A DNA stretch of 64,000 nucleotides, from NCBI GenBank assembly GCA_024364735.1, contig JAGFNQ010000872.1, forward strand, positions 248,001-312,000, read 5' to 3'. Source of the stretch: Boesenbergia rotunda (taxonomy: Eukaryota; Streptophyta; Magnoliopsida; Zingiberales; Zingiberaceae). The translations under genes were made by a program, and so were the position numbers. Below, piece by piece: positions 24,301 to 36,300 of this stretch; positions within the stretch are counted from its first letter, which is position 1, and every line of letters begins with the position of its first letter. The notes beneath the pieces are model-generated. The model was not told the origin of the DNA, ran no database searches, and saw only the letters and a list, made by a program, of their open reading frames with translations.

Positions 24301-27300
24301 GAGGCCGTTCTCGAGGAAGAGGCAGAGGACGAGCAGGAAACCAGTTCCGCAGTAGAGAAGAGCAATCCTGGAACAGATCTGGGAATACAGAAGGTAATTG
24401 CTATGTTTGTAAGAAAGCCGGACATGAGTCAAAGGACTGTCGTTTCAGGTGTAGGAGATGCAGGATTCCCAATCATTCAGAAAGGGACTGCTATTACAAA
24501 GATAAACAGCAACAACAACAACAAGGTTCTCAAAGTACGGTAAATTTTTCAAAAGAAAATGAATCAAAACAAGTATTCTACTCTTGTTTCAATGCAGTAC
24601 AAGATATGAATGAAGTGTGGTTTTTGGATAGCGGCTGTAGCAATCATGTGACAGGAAATAAGGAAAACTTTGTGGAGATCGACAACAGCTACAACTCGCT
24701 GTTGGAGCTTGGAGACAGCAAAAAGATAAGAATCGAAGGAAAAGGAGTCGTTGCCGTAAAAGCCGCAAATGGTGAAGAGAAGACAATTAATGATGTGTTT
24801 TATTCTCCAGGCATAGCTCAGAATCTTTTGAGTGTAGGACAAATGATGAAAAGAGGTTACAAGATTACCTTTGCTGATGGCCAATGTGAGATCGTTGACA
24901 AGAATGAGAAAAGGATCGCTGTAGTAAAGATGACAGCGAATAATCTATTTCCGTTGAAGATGAATTCGTGCTTAAATATTGCATTGAAGAGCGAAGTTAC
25001 TGATGAAGCTCAGCTATGGCATCTACGATATGGGCACTTAAATCACAAGGGCCTAATGTTGTTGAAAGACAAGAAAATGGTCATTGGCCTTCCAAGAATC
25101 CAACCTACAACAACATGCTTCTGTGAAGGATGCGTATATGGGAAGCAACATCGTCTTCCTTTTCCCAAACTCTTGGAGAGCAAAATCCCCTCTTGAGTTG
25201 GTACATGCTGACATATGTGGTCCAACCCAAACTCCGACAATCGGTAACAGGAGATACTTTCTCTTATTTGTCGATGATTATACTCGTATGATTTGGATAT
25301 ATTTTCTTGAAAAAAAATCAGAAGCGTTCACTATTTTTATGAGTTTCAAAGCAAGTGCAGAGAAACAAAGCGGACATCAAATAAAGACGTTGAGAACAGA
25401 CCGCGGAGGAGAATTCATCTACAAACCATTTCTCAATTATTGCAAGGAGCAGGGCATACAACGACAGCTTACTGTAAAGTATACACCTCAGCAGAATGGC
25501 GTTGCTGAGAGGAAGAATAGGACCATTGTGGAGATGGCTCGAAGTATGCTTAAAGGCAAGGGTCTTCCCAATTCACTATGGGCTGAAGCTGTGAACACAA
25601 CGGCCTACATCCTCAACCGATCCCCGACAAAAGCCGTTCAGAACATGACACCTTATGAAGCATGGCATAAGAAGAAGCCCGTAGTTGATCACTTGAAGGT
25701 GTTTGGATGTGTAGCATATGCACTCTCAACAAAGCAGAAGGAGAAGTTTGATGAGAAGAGTGAGAAGTTGGTCTTTATTGGTTATAGCGATGAATCAAAA
25801 GGTTATCGTTTGATTGATCCGAAAACTAACAAGCTTGTGATTTCAAGAGATGTTGTTTTTGATGAAAATGCAGCGTGGAAGTGGGAGAATGAGACTTCTC
25901 AATTTCATCCAATGTTTTCTTATCCAGAAACATCAGTAGCTGTGCCTTCCTCAAATCCCACTGATACAGCAGCAGCTAGTTCCTCAGGAACAAATTCTGA
26001 GAATGAAGCTTCTGTAGGTGAAACGCCTCCACGGAGGTATCGCTCCTTGACTGATATTTACGAACAAGCTAACTTTGCACTTGCTACATTTGAGCCACAG
26101 AATTTTGAAGAGGCTGCAAAGGAAGAGAAGTGGAGAAATGCAATGAAAGAAGAGATGTTGAGCATTGAAAAGAATGATACATGGTCCTTGGTAAATCTTC
26201 CTAAAGGAAAAGAAGCAATAGGCTTGAAGTGGGTATTCAAAACAAAGTTCAATGAAGATGGAAGCGTACAAAAGCACAAAGCTCGTCTCGTAGCAAAGGG
26301 TTACTCACAACAGCCCGGCGTTGATTTTACAGAAACGTTCGCCCCTGTAGCCAGAATGGAGACTATTCGAAGTGTGCTAGCACTTGCTGCACAAATGGAG
26401 CTTGAAGTGTTCCAACTCGATGTGAAGTCGGCCTTTCTCAATGGAGTACTTGAAGAGGAGGTCTATGCTCAACAACCACAAGGGTTCGTTGTTAATGGAG
26501 AAGAAAGCAAAGTTTATCGACTTCACAAAGCTCTTTATGGATTGAAGCAAGCGCCAAGAGCATGGAATTTCAGGATTGATTCATATTTGCAAAAGAATGA
26601 TTTTGCAAAAAGTTCAGTGGAACCGTCTCTATATGTGAAGAAGTGTGATGCTGATTTTCTAGTAGCATGTCTCTACGTGGATGATCTCATTTACACTAGT
26701 ACCAGCAAAGCGTTATTGGAGAAGTTCAAAAAGGCGATGATGGATGAATTCGAGATGACGGATCTTGGATTAATGAAGTATTTTCTCGGTTTTCAGGTGA
26801 AACAAAGCAAAGGAGAGATTTTTATTTCACAAGAGAAGTACATTGCTGATATATTAAAGAAATTTCGCATGGAGAAAGCCAAAGCTGTAGCAACTCCTAT
26901 GGCTCTTAATGAGAAGCTTCTACAGGATGATGGTGCTGAGAAGTTTGACTCGAAGATCTATAGAAGCCTCGTTGGTTCATTAATCTATCTAACCCACACG
27001 AGGTTGGATATTGTTCAGAGTGTGAGTTTGCTATCAAGGTTCATGAGCAATCCCACCAAGACTCATTTTGCAGCAGCGAAGCGTGTCTTACGTTATCTTC
27101 AAGGAACAAAGCATGTTGGATTGAAGTATGCAAAGGAAGAAGACAGTAACCTTGTGGGATATGTTGATAGTGATTGTGCAGGAAGCATTGATGATCGAAG
27201 AAGTACTACAGGATATCTATTTTGTCTTGGCACAAAACCTATCTCCTGGAGTTCGAAGAAACAATCTACTGTAGCCTTATCATCTGCCGAAGCAGAGTAT

Positions 27301-30300
27301 ATTGCAGCAAATGAAGCTATTCGTGAAGCAGTATGGTTAAGAAAATTATTGCTGGAATTACAGCAGAAGGTTGCTCATCCAACAACAGTATTGTGTGATA
27401 ATCAATCAGCCATTGCTATGACAAAGAACCCGGTGTTTCATGCAAGGTCGAAGCACATTGAATTGCGCCACCATTTTATCAGAGAAATGGTATTAAAGAA
27501 GGAAATCACTTTGGAGTTTATCCGGACACAGGACCAGCCTGCTGATGTTTTTACCAAGCCTGTAAATTTGGAGAAGCTCACCTTGTTTAAAGACTTTCTC
27601 AAGATTACAAATTAAGAGGGGGTGTTAAATATAATGTAATTAGTAATCTTGATGTTAAGTTGGTCAATGCACTTAATGATCGTAGTAGGTGGCATGGGAA
27701 AGAGAAGTAAGTAAATGAGTATGGGAAAAAGGAGTAGAGTAAATGGGTTCTCTAGATCCTTCCTAAAGAGTCTATTTAAGGGGATTAAATCTCTAAGTGT
27801 TGTGTAGCCAAAAAAGGCATTTTGGAGAAGAAATCAAGAGGCAGAGCAGTTAGCCAATATTTTCTTTAAAAAATCATTGTCAATATCTCTTTTCCTTGTT
27901 TCCAGAAATCCACCGCTGCCCAAATAACCCCAACAAAGACTTGTTCTTCACCTCTCAGGAAAATGACACAAAGATTTATGAATTTCATTCAATTAGATAA
28001 AACCTATAATATATAGGTACAAGATGATACAAAATAGGAATTCTGTTTTATTTAAAGTTTTGATTTATAAGAACCTATTGTGGTAAGATCTCCTATTTAG
28101 GTCAAGAAATTTTTAAGTGTCGTAAGATAGTCATTGTCGGTTAAATGGTTTAGTACATTTTCGCGTAGTACATAGAGTGGTCTCGGTAAGAGTTCAATTT
28201 AGATTGGTTTATTTCCTAGTTCACAATTTGATTATTTACTAGTTTGCTTAAGTTACAGTTGTAAAGAAGTCCAAAACTCCAATGTATGATCAGGTTTCAA
28301 TTCAATCAAATTTCAACTTGTTTAGATCTCTATGTGATAATTCTGTGCGACACTTGTGCTACATCAAAAGGACACTATCATTCGCTGAGTTTATAATAAA
28401 ATGAATCTTTTGAGTGCATCCACACAACAATTCCATCACATTGACAGTTGTATATATAGAATGGATATGAAATGATGCCCATCAAAACAACCATAGTTTA
28501 AAACCAGTATAATTAGAAAGAAAACCTTTAGGAATCCTGATTACAGTATTACTTTATGGAAAGAAGCCATCTACTGACTATGCTCAGGTTAGCAGTTGAG
28601 TCCTCGAGTTTTCAGAGATAAACTTGGACTGGTAGCATGTACCTTCTAAAGATGATAAAAGCGAAATAAGACATTTTCTTTCCTAGACATGACTAATAAG
28701 AAGATCTGAGCATTGACTGAGCTGGTACAAGGTAAGCTCGATGCATCAACAATTTGCTGAACATCCTTGTTTATAAGCTCAATTACATACCAGTATGAAT
28801 GTTCCAGGTAAAAGCTTGCAGTGAACAAGGCAAAGTTGGTTACTTAGAGCCTTAAACAAAATACGTTCTTCAAAGAACTATGAAGTTAATCAAGAAAAGA
28901 AGAAACTAAAACTAATAGCCACATGTGTATTGCAGCTCTAATCATAACATACACTTGCATTTTCATTAAAATAATTACATTTGACTAAGATCGTGCGATT
29001 TAATCTGTATAGTTCACCCCATATGAAAAAGGTAGCAAGCATTCATGGTGTGAATAAAAAATTAAGCATACCATAAATATCAATGGCGGTTGACACTTCT
29101 TCTTCTGTGAAACCCATTTGAAGCAAGTGAAGTGTCTTATCCATCGTCCCGAATAAAGCCTCTGAAGCAGGTTCCTACAAAGTGTGAGCTCAAGGATATG
29201 AAATTGCTTCATTGATAAATTAATCCAAATATTCAAATGGAAGATTCAATCTCTAGCAACTATTGGAAATGCAAAAGATTCAGAAATGAACTTTATATAG
29301 CAAAAATCTACTTGTGAGCCAAAGAAACCTACAATAATGACTATACAGGATACTAAAGCAAATAACTTTCATTTTTATCAATAAAATAGAAAGATAATGT
29401 AGTTTAACAATAAAATTGTTTTCATGGTTTCAAGTTCCAACAGGTTTTAGTCTGGACAACTTAAACACATCATTCCATCTACTGAACAAAATTGATACTG
29501 TAACAGAACCTAAACATCTTATTTTCTGTGAGCTTATAAGGAATTATATATTTGTAAGAACGAGGAAAACTTAAAAAAATATACAATAGCCAAGAAAGAG
29601 GCTAAGAAAGCAGTGAATGAAGTAAAAAATAAAACTTTTGAACGATTATATCAAAATTTAGATACAAAAGAAGGGGAAAGAGACATTTATAAAATAGCTA
29701 AAGCAAGAGAAAGGAAAACAAGAGACCTTAGTCAAATAAGATGTATTAAAGATGAATGCGATAGAGTACTAGTAAATGATAGCGAAATAAAAGAGCGGTG
29801 GAAGATTTACTTTCATCAACTTTTTAATGAAAGTTTAGGGGACCAACTTGACTTAGGCAATCTAAGTATTTCAAATGAGTATAGAAATTTTAATTTTCAT
29901 CGGAGAATTCAAACTTCAGAAGTAGAACAAGCTTTGAAAGGGATGCAAAATGGAAAGGCCGTGGGACCGGATGATATCCCAATAGAGGTATGGAAATGTT
30001 TAGGGAAAAAAGGTATTGAATGGCTTACAAAATTATTTAATTTAATATTGAAAACAAAAAAAATGCCTAATCAATGGAGGGTAAGTAGTCTAGTTCCCTT
30101 ATATAAGAACAAAGGAGACATACAAAATTGTGCAAACTATAGGGGTATTAAATTAATGAGTCATACCATGAAACTTTGGGAAAGAGTAATAGAAAAAAGA
30201 TTGAGGAAGGAGACCACGGTAACCGAAAATCAATTTGGGTTCATGCCTGGAAGGTCGACAATAGAAGCTATACATCTTCTTAGGCAATTAATTGAAAAAT

Positions 30301-33300
30301 ATCGGGAGCAAAAGAAAGATCTACACATGGTATTTATTGATTTAGAAAAAGCTTATGATAGGGTACCAAGAGAAATTATATGGAGAATTCTAGAAAAGAG
30401 AGGCGTTAGCGTAACATATATTGACCTAATTAAAGATATGTATGAAGATGTAACGACTAGAGTGAAGACTTCAGGTGGATTGACTGAAGCATTTCCAATA
30501 AGGATAGGGTTACATCAAGGATCAGCTTTAAGTCCCTATCTTTTTACACTAATCATGGATGAACTCACTAGGCACATTCAAGATACAGTGCCATGGTGCA
30601 TGTTGTTTGCAGATGATATTGTTTTGATAGATGAGACACGTGAAGGAGTAAATGCTAAACTAGAATCTTGGCGGGAAACTCTAGAAATGAAAGGTTTTAG
30701 GCTTAGTAGAGTAAAGACTGAATATATGGAATTTAAGTTTAGCAATGCTAGACGTAGTGAAACAATTGTTAAGATAGGAGATGATGAGTTGTCTAAAATC
30801 GAGAACTTTAAGTATTTAGGATCGTTCTTGCAAAGTGATGGAGGAATTGAGAGAGATGTCTTACATAGAATACAAGCAGGATGGTTGAAATGGAGATTAG
30901 CATCGGGTGTCTTATGTGATCGTAAAGTACCTCTAAAACTTAAAGGGAAGTTCTACAAAACGGCAGTTAGACCTGCTATGTTATATGGTGCTGAATGTTG
31001 GGCTATGACTCCAGCACATGAGCAAAAGATGAAAGTTGCAGAGATGAGGATGTTAAGGTGGATGTGTGGACATACGAGGATGGATAGAATAAGGAATGAG
31101 AGTATTAGAGAGAAAGTCGGAGTTGCATCTATTGAAGAAAAACTTCGGGAGACACGTTTGAGATGGTACGGACATGTACTTAGAAGACCAATAAATGCCC
31201 CTGTTAGACGATGTGAAACTATGATAAATACGCACATTAAAAGAGGGAGAGGAAGACCAAAAAAGACTTGGTTGGCAACAATAAAACAAGATAAATTTTA
31301 TTTAAATCTAGATGATGATATAGTAGGGATAGAACTCAATGGCGTAAAAGGATCCATATAGCCGACCCCACCTAGTGGGATAAGGCTTTGTTGTTGTTGT
31401 TGTTGTTGTTGTTGTATAGGTAGTCGTGGATAGAATTGGTGAAACTAGGTCCTCAGGCAAAGGTAGGATTTCTTGCACGTGGGGCAAGTGCAGTGATGCA
31501 GCCATCGAAAAGAAAAGAGAATTGCAATAGGAACAAAAAGGTGGAACCGCCACCTTAGCGGCCCCCGGTCCCTGCCCCACGGGTATCCAGAGGGAGATAA
31601 ATCACGGTTTACTGGTCGGGTAAGGCGTCTGGGGCCGAGAGAATTTAAGCCAACAGACCAGGTTTTTATCCCGTGTGCGACTGACGACTCTCGAACCTGA
31701 GACCTCCGGAACAAGCGGCCAGACGCCTTACCAACCGAGCCAGCCCGTGGGGGCAAAGAGAATTGCAATAGGGGGAGGAGGGTTAGTCAATCTTAGAGAG
31801 AAGAATAGTTAAAGGAAAGAGAAATAGTGGTGAACTAAAGGTTATCAATCACAAGGTTAAAGGAATAAGCAACCTTAATATGCTTCAATATTCAATATTT
31901 TGTTTTTCATAGTTCATTTTTTAAAATTTTGGTAGAACGCCCCAGCATTTTACATCCCTGTTCTTAAATTTTGGTAGCACAAGGTGGCATCAGTGGACTG
32001 GCCCCACAACAATTCTACACTTGTAGAACATCGTGTGGTGTCGGTGTAGTAAGGTTTCCAGGACAATGGCTTGCATCTAGGTCTCAGCAATCACCACAGA
32101 AAAACTCCCCATTTACCCTCTTGGTTCCTCGTAATCATTGAGCAATGGGTTGGCATGTTTGCTCAACATCATATTTGTTGCAGCAAGGTTGAATGCCCCA
32201 GCACAAAACACCATATTAGTTGCAGCAAGGGTTGAATACAGCATGAAATGATGCTTTAATCCTTAATCATTTTACTCATAGATGAGGTATCTTTCATGCA
32301 CAATTTTTCTATTACCTGCTTACGGTACTATACAAGTGGATGAAGCTATAAACACAGCATTTCTAAAAACACTTCTTCAGTGTTCTGGAATTTAGCTATA
32401 TTTTCAGGACCTGTATCATTGTTCATTCACTTATTTTTACAATGGACTATAGTTTACTTCAACAAGAATATCATAGAAAACGCAGGCATTATATATATAT
32501 ATATATATGTAAGATGTAAATCTTGGAAATGATGGAGGTGGCAAGTGAGAGAATAACCCAGAATCAAAAATAAATATAAGATCAGAGGAGGAAAATGTTT
32601 TCAGTAATGAGAAAGAAACCTCATCATTTTGTATATCGTTGACTCTTGAAGAGCCCGCTGTTTGAGCAGTAACTATGAAATCAGCAAGTTCTGGCAAGTT
32701 AGCATCTTCACCTGCATAAAAATTGAACAAAGGATAACGTATTTTGCATTGTAAATAAAATTGAAGATTGAACTAGCGAAGACAAATTTGTTTCATTCAT
32801 ATCAGTCTGATAAATTGACAGAAGACTTACAATTGGAAACTTGGATTTTGTCAAATGGAAAAATAAACATAGTAGGATGCTAATAAAGTTGACTAAAGGA
32901 GTAGTTCCAAATTTTTCTGTATATTATATATGAGCTGAAAGTAAACCAAGCCAAACCACGAGAGACCATTGCAAGTATGATCTGCTATGATTGTGTGTAT
33001 GCTACTGATGTCTCATAAAGCACCATGAAAATACACTTCACTTGCATATCATCAATAGCATTTTAATATCATGACAGGTAGAAGAATTTTATCAAATTAT
33101 AGCATACAAATCCTTAAGTCACCAACAAAAATAATCATCTTCTCAATAAAAACCAAGGTTTAACACTCAAAAAAGACACGCTCACACATGCATCAGCCCT
33201 TTTAAATTCATTTCTCTTATGTTGCATTTCCAATTCATGAAAAACTGAAGGAAACAAATGAAAAGGTTAACACAAGTTCTTAATCAGATCTGAACATCTT

Positions 33301-36300
33301 GTATGCACATTCATAAGCAACAAAAAAAAAATGAATCCTCTGTTCACAATCAGTTTCAAATCGGTGCCAACAGTAACTTCAGTCATAGTTATACATAAAT
33401 GTGCTTGCGATTTTCATCCAACATTGCGTCAAATTTTCTTGTTTTAAAAAGCAACAGCTAACAACTCATTAAAAGATGCATCCAGTAAACAAGATAAAAT
33501 GAAAAACTGAATGTGAACAGACAAGAAAATGAAAATATCAAGTAGCAAACAGTAAGCATTTAAACACATGGAAAGGCATTAAGTATTTTAAAATGCAAAT
33601 AGCAAAATGCATTTGTTTGAGGAAAGTATGTCATGCCAAGCTGGTTAATTGCCAAATCTACTTCTTCTTCTGAAAAGTTCATCATCAGTAGGTATGATCT
33701 CTTGTCTCCATCTTGAAAAGAAGGCAAACTGGAAACCTGTGACCAATAAGAGAACCTCATTAAAACAAGATAAACTTGGTTTGGTGACAATTAGAAAATA
33801 CTGCCTATGTGATGGTGAAGTTGTGTGATGCTGAAGCTGCAATTGACCTCCACCAACTAGGAGGACTTCAGGCATTGACAAGGAGGTCCAAGACTAAATG
33901 GATGAGATATGTAGCACCCTGGTATGCTGCTCATTGGAGGTTGCGAATAGCGAAGTTAATTTGTAAGGCCTAGATGAGTCCACCACTATTATAAATATGT
34001 TTTGACATATAGTAGAGACCTATATCTCATTTAAGTTGTTAAGTATGATTTGACACATGGTAGAGATCTATATCTCATTTGGGTAAGGTTTTATTTCCAT
34101 ATGGATGTGCCTTCTGTAAACTTCTGATACGATCCTGAGATTATAATCCCTAGCCATCATGAGGTTCATCAATTGTAAACCTCAAATCAAATCTTGAAAA
34201 CATGCATTTCTTGCAAAAACCTGTCACAGAAAACTATGCTACGACTTCACTGTGTATGTAACAAGAAGAAGCGACTAATGGATCGCAAGGTTTCCAACAA
34301 CTTGAAAAAGAAGAATCGATTTATGTAGTACAAGAGTGGATGCTGTCGTTAGACCCACTGCAAATATAACCAGAGAAGCAATGTACTTAAAATAGTCAAA
34401 GAATACACCTCAAAGGTGAAATTGAACATTAAGAATGCATGTAAAATCAATATATTTATGAGCGGAAAGAATTCCGAGGAGCATTTATCAATCTAAATTT
34501 CTACTGTTGGCAACCTCCACGGCTACATGCATTCAATTTGATAACATATACATTCAAGGGAAAACAAGAGTAAGGGAAGTATCACCTTAGTATCAATATC
34601 ATCATCCCACTCAACATCAGTCTCTTCCTTAACAAAACTTGAAAAATCATCCAAACAATTGGATACTTCAGTGCTTGAACTCTGTAGTGTCAAATACATT
34701 TTTAGAAATTCACATTCATCTCGACATTAACATAATTGCTGCAAAATAGCTGATGAGAGAAATAAACTGTAACAAGTTATGATTCTCTAAATTGTATGCA
34801 TATCCAACATAAGCTCCATTTTGATGCTTTCCTATTAAGTTTTTTTTCCCAGAAAATCAGTGCTTATTTCAGTACTTGTATAGGCTAGTTTATTATTATT
34901 ATTATTATGTATTAGGTTTAGTTAGTTTATTTCTTGGATGTTGCTTTATACCACGAGACGACCAATAAATGTCCGATTAGATGATATGTGATTCTGACAA
35001 ATACGCACATTAATTAAGAAAGAGAGAGGCCAAAGAAGACTTGGTTAGTAACGATAAAATAACATAAAATTCATTTAAATATAGATGAGGAAATAGTAGG
35101 CAATCAAGCCTAATGGCATAGAAGGATCCATATAACCAACCCCCACTTAGTAGAATAAAGACTTGATTGTTGTTATTGTTGTTGTTGTCGTCGTAAGCTT
35201 CATTTTGATATACATATTTGTCTTATCTATGAGAAAATGTAGAGAATTGTAAGTTTGCAATGACCACTCACCGACAGTTTGATAAGAACCTCTAATAACA
35301 ACTCTGTATCAGCTTCACCTAACATAGATAAATTACAATTGATAAATATGACAGATGAGCGATGAAAAACAGCATGAAAATGCTTCTTTTTTCAAACTAC
35401 TAACATTTATTTAATGTCAATATAAACCCACCATTTTCTTGGAAAACTTTGTCAACTAGAGCTGGTGCAAACCCCATGCTGACAAAATAAGACTTCAACT
35501 GACTAGAAGATGAGCTTGGAAAGCTTCGCTAGATTAAACAAAGAAAATTAGGTAAGGGGAGAGACACATGAAAGGTTAGTGATAAACTACGGATATTTGT
35601 CTATGTTTGTAGGAATTCCTTCTACAATAGACATCGAAAATGTTGATCATTAGTACTAGGCAAAAGATTGCTACTGAAAGACGCAGACGCAGCACATCAG
35701 AACACCTTGAGAGAAAGATATCAAGAACATGCTAAAATTGCTACACAAAATTAAAAAAAAATGATATCAGCACAACCTGACAAGTTCTAAAATTTGGAAA
35801 TTATATGAAAATCAAACATTGACAGATAGTTTACCATGCTACCATATTCATCATGGTAGCTCGTCGGGTAATTAGAGTTTGGATACAACTCGTCGGGCAA
35901 TTAGAGTTTTGGTTATTGTTGTAAGTTTACAACTCATGTAAGTCCCAACTATTTGTGGTCGCCAAGTTCCATTGTATCACAAAACATGCACCATGATTGA
36001 ATACTTCTTGCAATCAAAACAATATGTCAATTTTCAGAAGAATATAACTTCTCGATAGAACATTGCATATCCATCATAACTATAATGTACTGGGAATCAC
36101 AAGGGTTCAAAAAATCTATGAAGCTGACCTCAAAAAGTTGGCGCGTGCGAAGGATCACACACAGTTTACATTTATAATGCAATCAGTTTCACAAAAAAAA
36201 ACAGTTTAAATGTTGTAAGCCTTCAAAGGTCAGCATATTCTAAGAAAGTGATATGCATGTCCCACAGGTGTTGTGCTCTTACTAGCATATTCTTTTTGTT

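Larger units (their letters stand above)
23186..27940 (+). mobile_element. Ty1-copia LTR retrotransposon, recent insertion
   Basis: Two 313-bp LTRs (23191-23503 and 27623-27935) show no difference by eye and start TGTTAAATA and end CCCAACA. The 5-bp duplication AAGAC flanks the element (23186-23190 and 27936-27940). A primer-binding site TGGTATCAGAGCC (23508-23520, initiator Met tRNA type) follows the 5' LTR, and a purine tract AAGAGGGGG precedes the 3' LTR. Identical LTRs mean a very young insertion. It lies in the eighth intron of DRM3, in the opposite orientation, with its left end only about 35 bases from the acceptor of exon 9. Confidence 0.95.

Noticed and set aside
25170..25200. Programmed ribosomal frameshift in the copia element
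   Set aside because: Plant copia elements normally use one continuous frame, and the break lies inside the integrase region rather than between Gag and Pol. A mutation or base-call error is simpler.
25084..27615. A separate 843-codon copia gene starting at 25084
   Set aside because: The first 30 or so codons are out of frame with the family protein. It is the second half of one Gag-Pol frame broken at 25182-25185.
31686..31742. A tRNA gene on the minus strand
   Set aside because: A and B boxes are present, but the acceptor stem and cloverleaf do not close. The 18-bp target duplication shows that it is a SINE.
31445..31768. Minus-strand frames of 90-107 codons beside the truncated LINE
   Set aside because: They read through the SINE and LINE tail and have no protein features.
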